Shown piece after piece: positions 42,312-44,580 of a stretch of DNA of 44,580 nt. The translations under genes were made by a program, and so were the position numbers. This stretch comes from Leptotrichia sp. OH3620_COT-345 (GTDB lineage Bacteria; Fusobacteriota; Fusobacteriia; Fusobacteriales; Leptotrichiaceae). Where the stretch lies: assembly GCF_003932895.1 (NCBI RefSeq), contig NZ_RQYW01000018.1, positions 1 through 44,580 of the forward strand, given 5' to 3'. The notes beneath the pieces are model-generated. The model worked only from the letters and a program-made list of their open reading frames with translations. It was not told the DNA's origin and did no database searches. Positions within the stretch are counted from its first letter, which is position 1, and each line of letters begins with the position of its first letter.

Positions 42312-42854
42312 TTAATTTCTCTTTATCAGTTTAAATTCTATCCTTCTATTTAAAGCTCTTCCTGCTTCAGTGTTATTTGATGCAACCGGCTCCATCTCTC
42401 CTTTTGATTCAGTTCCCACTATTCTATCAGGAGTCAGTCCAAGTTCGAGTAATTTTTTCTTCGCATTTTCTGCCCTTCTCAATCCAAGCTTCATATTGTA
42501 AATGTCTTTTCCTTTGGAGTCTGTATGCCCCACCACTATTACATCATAGTCATTAACTGTAACATAATCTATCAGATTTTTCAAAACACCGTGATATCTT
42601 GGAGAAACCTTATCTTTATTAAATCCGAATTTTAGTGTCTCATCGCTTAAAACCACCGTCATCTCCCTGGGAAGATTTCCTTTAGAATCCTTTATTGCAT
42701 TTATATCTATTTCTTCCAATTCCAATGCATTTATTCTTAAAGTTTCTTCTCTTATCTGTCTTGCTGAAGGTTTTTTTTCAGCAAATATGGATAAAGAGAT
42801 CACTAATAAAGACAGTATCTTCACTATTGTGACATTTCTTGATTTTCTTTCCAT
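42312..42854 (-). CDS. OmpA-family peptidoglycan-binding protein
   Basis: 180 residues: a signal segment (ILSLLVISLSIFA), a ~45-residue linker, and one OmpA C-terminal domain (about 64-180), with no beta-barrel. Motifs: YDVIVVGHTDSKG, NMKLGLRRAENAKKKLLELG, IVGTESKGE and ALNRRIEFKL. D112 and R127 are the pair that binds diaminopimelate in peptidoglycan. It likely anchors the operon's surface complex to the cell wall. Start: ATG at 42854 with AGAGG seven bases upstream, overlapping the preceding lipoprotein gene by 31 bp in another frame. Confidence 0.92.
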   Translation of the reverse strand: MERKSRNVTIVKILSLLVISLSIFAEKKPSARQIREETLRINALELEEIDINAIKDSKGNLPREMTVVLSDETLKFGFNKDKVSPRYHGVLKNLIDYVTVNDYDVIVVGHTDSKGKDIYNMKLGLRRAENAKKKLLELGLTPDRIVGTESKGEMEPVASNNTEAGRALNRRIEFKLIKRN

Positions 42855-43081
42855 GCTTCTGCCTCTCTTTCAAGAGATTTATATTGTGAACTGTATTCTA
42901 TCTGCCCCTCATTTCTTAATTTTTCAAGATTGTCGGACGGTTTTACAAATTTATGTTCTTTTAAATACACTTCTATATTATCAAGTCTGTCTGTGTTATA
43001 ATTTATCAATTTTGTATTTGTACATGATATCATCAATATTCCCAATGCAGATATTACTAAAATTTTCTTCATTTTTTTCAC
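42824..43081 (-). CDS. Small lipoprotein of the adhesin operon
   Basis: 85 residues. Signal peptide with lipobox LMISC (C20 in the GTG-started form), then a short helical body (NLEKLRNEGQIEYSSQYKSL). Unknown function. Two starts are possible: GTG at 43081 or ATG at 43072. The only Shine-Dalgarno, AAGGAG, lies 33 nt upstream of the GTG but is brought to within four nt by a hairpin, which favours the GTG. The end of the gene overlaps the ompA-like gene by 31 bp. A small lipoprotein among the genes preceding a large adhesin suggests a helper role, unproven. Confidence 0.85.
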   Translation of the reverse strand: MKKMKKILVISALGILMISCTNTKLINYNTDRLDNIEVYLKEHKFVKPSDNLEKLRNEGQIEYSSQYKSLEREAEAWKENQEMSQ

Positions 43082-43085
43082 TATA

Positions 43086-43120
43086 AATACGGCTTTTAAT
43101 TTTTTTACCGTATTCTCCTT
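43086..43120 (-). promoter_or_regulatory. Shine-Dalgarno bridged to its start by a hairpin
   Basis: On the minus strand AAGGAG (43120-43115) is immediately followed by AATACGG (43114-43108), a 15-nt loop and CCGTATT (43092-43086), then TATA and the GTG start at 43081. The 7-bp stem is perfect. Folding would set the effective spacing at 4 nt. Confidence 0.5.
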
Positions 43121-43182
43121 TCATTTTTTGATATTTTGATATTATATTTATAATTTTTACTTTAATACTGTCTTACTGTTTC

Positions 43183-43656
43183 TTATTTTATTTTATCTTT
43201 AATTCCTTCCAATCTTTCTTCCATTTTTTCCAATGCTTCATTTGTTTTGTGGAATGTTTCTATGTTAGCATTTATTTCTTCTACTCTTCTCTTGATTCTT
43301 TGTACTTCCACATCCATTTTTTCACTTTCCGTCATATTTTTCTGTTTTGCTTTCATTGCTTTTATTTCAGATTTTTTCTTCATTTGAGCTTCTTTTTTCA
43401 TTTTAAGTTCCTCTGCTTTTCCTCTTTGAGACTGTTTTTTCAACTCATTTGCTCTTTTTTGTATGCCTGTAGGTGTATTTACATTTACAGGAATTTCTTC
43501 AGACATCATTTCTTCCTGTTTTATTTCCTTTACCTCATGAGTCTGTTTTTTTCTTGCTTCTCTCAGTAATCTTTCTACTGCCGGATCGGAATAACTTAGC
43601 TGAGTGATGGAAAAAAACACCAACCCCAATATTCCCATCATATTTTTTATTTTCAT
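43183..43656 (-). CDS. Exported coiled-coil protein of the adhesin operon
   Basis: 157 residues. Signal peptide (GILGLVFFSITQLSYS), then DPAVERLLREARKKQ and a long Lys/Glu/Met-rich helical stretch with heptad character (about 65-157: RANELKKQSQRGKAEELKMK, VQRIKRRVEEINANIETFHK). The short DPAVERLLREARK segment recalls the ADSAKEILKRARE start of the next upstream protein, so the two may be distant paralogues. Its composition and place fit FadA-like small helical adhesion proteins, but the FadA C-terminal signature is absent. ATG with AGGAGG seven bases upstream. Role unknown. Confidence 0.85.
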   Translation of the reverse strand: MKIKNMMGILGLVFFSITQLSYSDPAVERLLREARKKQTHEVKEIKQEEMMSEEIPVNVNTPTGIQKRANELKKQSQRGKAEELKMKKEAQMKKKSEIKAMKAKQKNMTESEKMDVEVQRIKRRVEEINANIETFHKTNEALEKMEERLEGIKDKIK

Positions 43657-43766
43657 CTGTTTTCCTCCTAAAATTTATTTATATTTTCCTTATTTCTTCA
43701 TTAAATCTCCTGCTTCTTGATTTATTTTCACTTATTTTTTTAATACTTTAAATCTCTCACTCAAAT

Positions 43767-44189
43767 TTATTTTTTCTTTTGACCTTTTTTAACTGTTTCT
43801 TTATGTGTTTTTTTCATTGCAGATTTTTTGGATTTTTTATTTTTTCCTAATACTTCATTATATCCTCCAAGCTCTTTTTCTTCCCTTTCCACACTTCTTA
43901 CAACTCTCTCATAAAAATCCACTCTATCTTTAGCTTTTATTGTATTATACTCCAATTTTTCCATTGGTGTCTTAGGTTTTATTTCTTTTACGGTTTCGCC
44001 TTCTATTATTGCATTTTCTTCAGTTATTTCTGATGAAACTACTTTCATCTTTTTTCTTTGTACAGGTTTGACCGTTTCTTTCTGCTGTCTGTAATAATCT
44101 TCTCTGGCTCTTTTCAGTATTTCTTTTGCACTATCCGCCATAAGAGATATACTTAATACAACCAATCCGGCTAATACTGTTTTTTTCAT
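43767..44189 (-). CDS. Small exported charged protein of the adhesin operon
   Basis: 140 residues. Signal peptide MKKTVLAGLVVLSISLMA, then DSAKEILKRAREDYYRQQKE, a Glu/Lys-rich middle, a predicted helix (PMEKLEYNTIKAKDRVDFYE, VVRSVEREEKEL) and an extremely basic C-terminus (KKSKKSAMKKTHKE, KKGQKKK). It is the full-length paralogue of the fragment at 1-243. The basic tail could bind anionic polymers such as LPS, peptidoglycan-linked glycans or DNA; that is speculation. ATG with AAAGGAGG upstream. It lies between the FadA-like gene and the 157-residue protein. Confidence 0.87.
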   Translation of the reverse strand: MKKTVLAGLVVLSISLMADSAKEILKRAREDYYRQQKETVKPVQRKKMKVVSSEITEENAIIEGETVKEIKPKTPMEKLEYNTIKAKDRVDFYERVVRSVEREEKELGGYNEVLGKNKKSKKSAMKKTHKETVKKGQKKK

Positions 44190-44371
44190 TTTTTCCTCCT
44201 TTAAATAAATATTTTACAACATACAATTTCTTTAAATTTCTTCACAATTTGATTATATTTGATATTAAATATTTTTTATTTCTTTTGACATATTTAATAT
44301 TTTTATTTATAAATTAATATCCAAGTAAATCCTTTCTCCACATTGTCACAGTCAACCAAGTTTCGGAGTTC

Positions 44372-44415
44372 ACGGATAACTTGAGTATGAGGGCTGCAAT
44401 GAGCCCTCATAAAAA
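44372..44415 (-). repeat. Dispersed repeat, copy E, with a perfect hairpin
   Basis: On the minus strand it starts right after the FadA-like stop: TATGAGGGCTCATTGC, then AGCCCTCATACTC and GTTATCCG. TATGAGGGCT/AGCCCTCATA makes a perfect 10-bp stem with a 6-nt loop. No U-run follows, so it is not a standard terminator. It aligns with copy B at 30 of 39 positions. The remaining gap to 44189 is AT-rich and shows nothing else. Confidence 0.65.
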
Positions 44416-44580
44416 CTAATTCATCACTGACAGCATTGCTTCAAGCTCATTTATCTTATGCTCTTTTTCTTTTATAAGTTTCGCTATATTTTTATAATAT
44501 GTGTCATAATTATTAAGTACTTTTTTGTATTTATCTCTATGCCATCTTACTTCCGAATCTTTTTTCAGTTTCTCAAATAC
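44416..44580 (-). CDS. FadA-family adhesin, C-terminal part (5' part beyond window edge)
   Basis: The last 54 residues are visible. They run from VFEKLKKDSEVRWHRDKYKK through VLNNYDTYYKNIAKLIKEKE to HKINELEAMLSVMN and TAG at 44416. The amphipathic helix with RW-x5-Y and the ending INELEAMLSVM is the C-terminal signature I associate with FadA-type adhesins, small antiparallel helical hairpins that assemble into filaments on fusobacterial surfaces. It stands upstream of four small envelope genes and the giant autotransporter, so it probably belongs to the same operon. The N-terminus and signal peptide are not in the window. Confidence 0.8.
   Translation of the reverse strand, partial: VFEKLKKDSEVRWHRDKYKKVLNNYDTYYKNIAKLIKEKEHKINELEAMLSVMN

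Noticed and set aside
44387-44412. Perfect 10-bp hairpin after the FadA stop as an operon terminator
   Set aside because: No U-run follows on the minus strand, and the hairpin is part of a repeat present elsewhere with an imperfect stem. Partial attenuation is not excluded.
1-44580. CRISPR arrays, tRNA or rRNA genes, intact insertion sequences, prophage genes, known riboswitches
   Set aside because: Looked for on both strands; no spaced direct repeats, cloverleaf-like segments, transposase, integrase or phage proteins were seen.

Overview
The window looks like a piece of a Leptotrichia-type chromosome (Fusobacteriota). The evidence is very AT-rich DNA with AT-rich codons, a FadA-family adhesin end, a giant type V autotransporter with the fusobacterial N-terminal extension, and outer-membrane genes (MlaA, OmpA) that mark a diderm cell. 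Genus is an inference; the phylum is fairly secure. Every gene I can support, about 30, lies on the minus strand, so transcription runs from high to low coordinates. I found no tRNA, rRNA, CRISPR array, intact insertion sequence or prophage.

Right end (35.9-44.6 kb): a surface-adhesin operon. In transcription order it holds the end of a FadA-like adhesin, two small exported charged/coiled-coil proteins, a small lipoprotein, a periplasmic OmpA-type peptidoglycan-binding protein and a 2129-residue autotransporter. It ends in a 240-bp tract with four separate hairpins. The left edge (1-452) repeats the first step of this arrangement: a decayed FadA C-terminus followed by a paralogue of the 140-residue small protein. 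A second adhesin module therefore probably continues beyond position 1. Three tandem paralogous AraC-type regulators (1.0-4.3 kb) sit beside it.

Middle (16.8-32.5 kb): a surface-glycan locus. manC, kpsF/kdsD, a Wzx flippase, a GT2, a Wzy-like polymerase, a GT32 and a secreted endonuclease/exonuclease/phosphatase-family protein form one operon. A VWA protein with its own strong terminator follows. A second promoter then starts a GT2, a CDP-glycerol glycerophosphotransferase-like protein, another GT2, an acyltransferase, an initiating sugar-phosphate transferase and a UDP-sugar epimerase. Together they can supply GDP-mannose, initiate on a lipid carrier, extend, decorate, flip and polymerise a heteropolysaccharide that may carry polyol-phosphate.

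Housekeeping and other genes (4.5-16.5 kb): adhP, a DUF1439-like lipoprotein, uvrA, a SnoaL-like protein, and an smc - alpha/beta hydrolase - mlaA operon that joins chromosome organisation to outer-membrane lipid genes. At 32.9-35.5 kb lie a DUF1622 membrane protein, an aldo/keto reductase and a CdaR-type regulator.

Non-coding structure is the less expected part. A degenerate repeat of about 165 bp, with at least five and probably seven copies, sits mostly just after stop codons in one orientation. There are intergenic inverted-repeat pairs, several hairpins whose imperfect pairs become G-U only on the minus-strand RNA, and a hairpin wedged between a Shine-Dalgarno sequence and a start codon.
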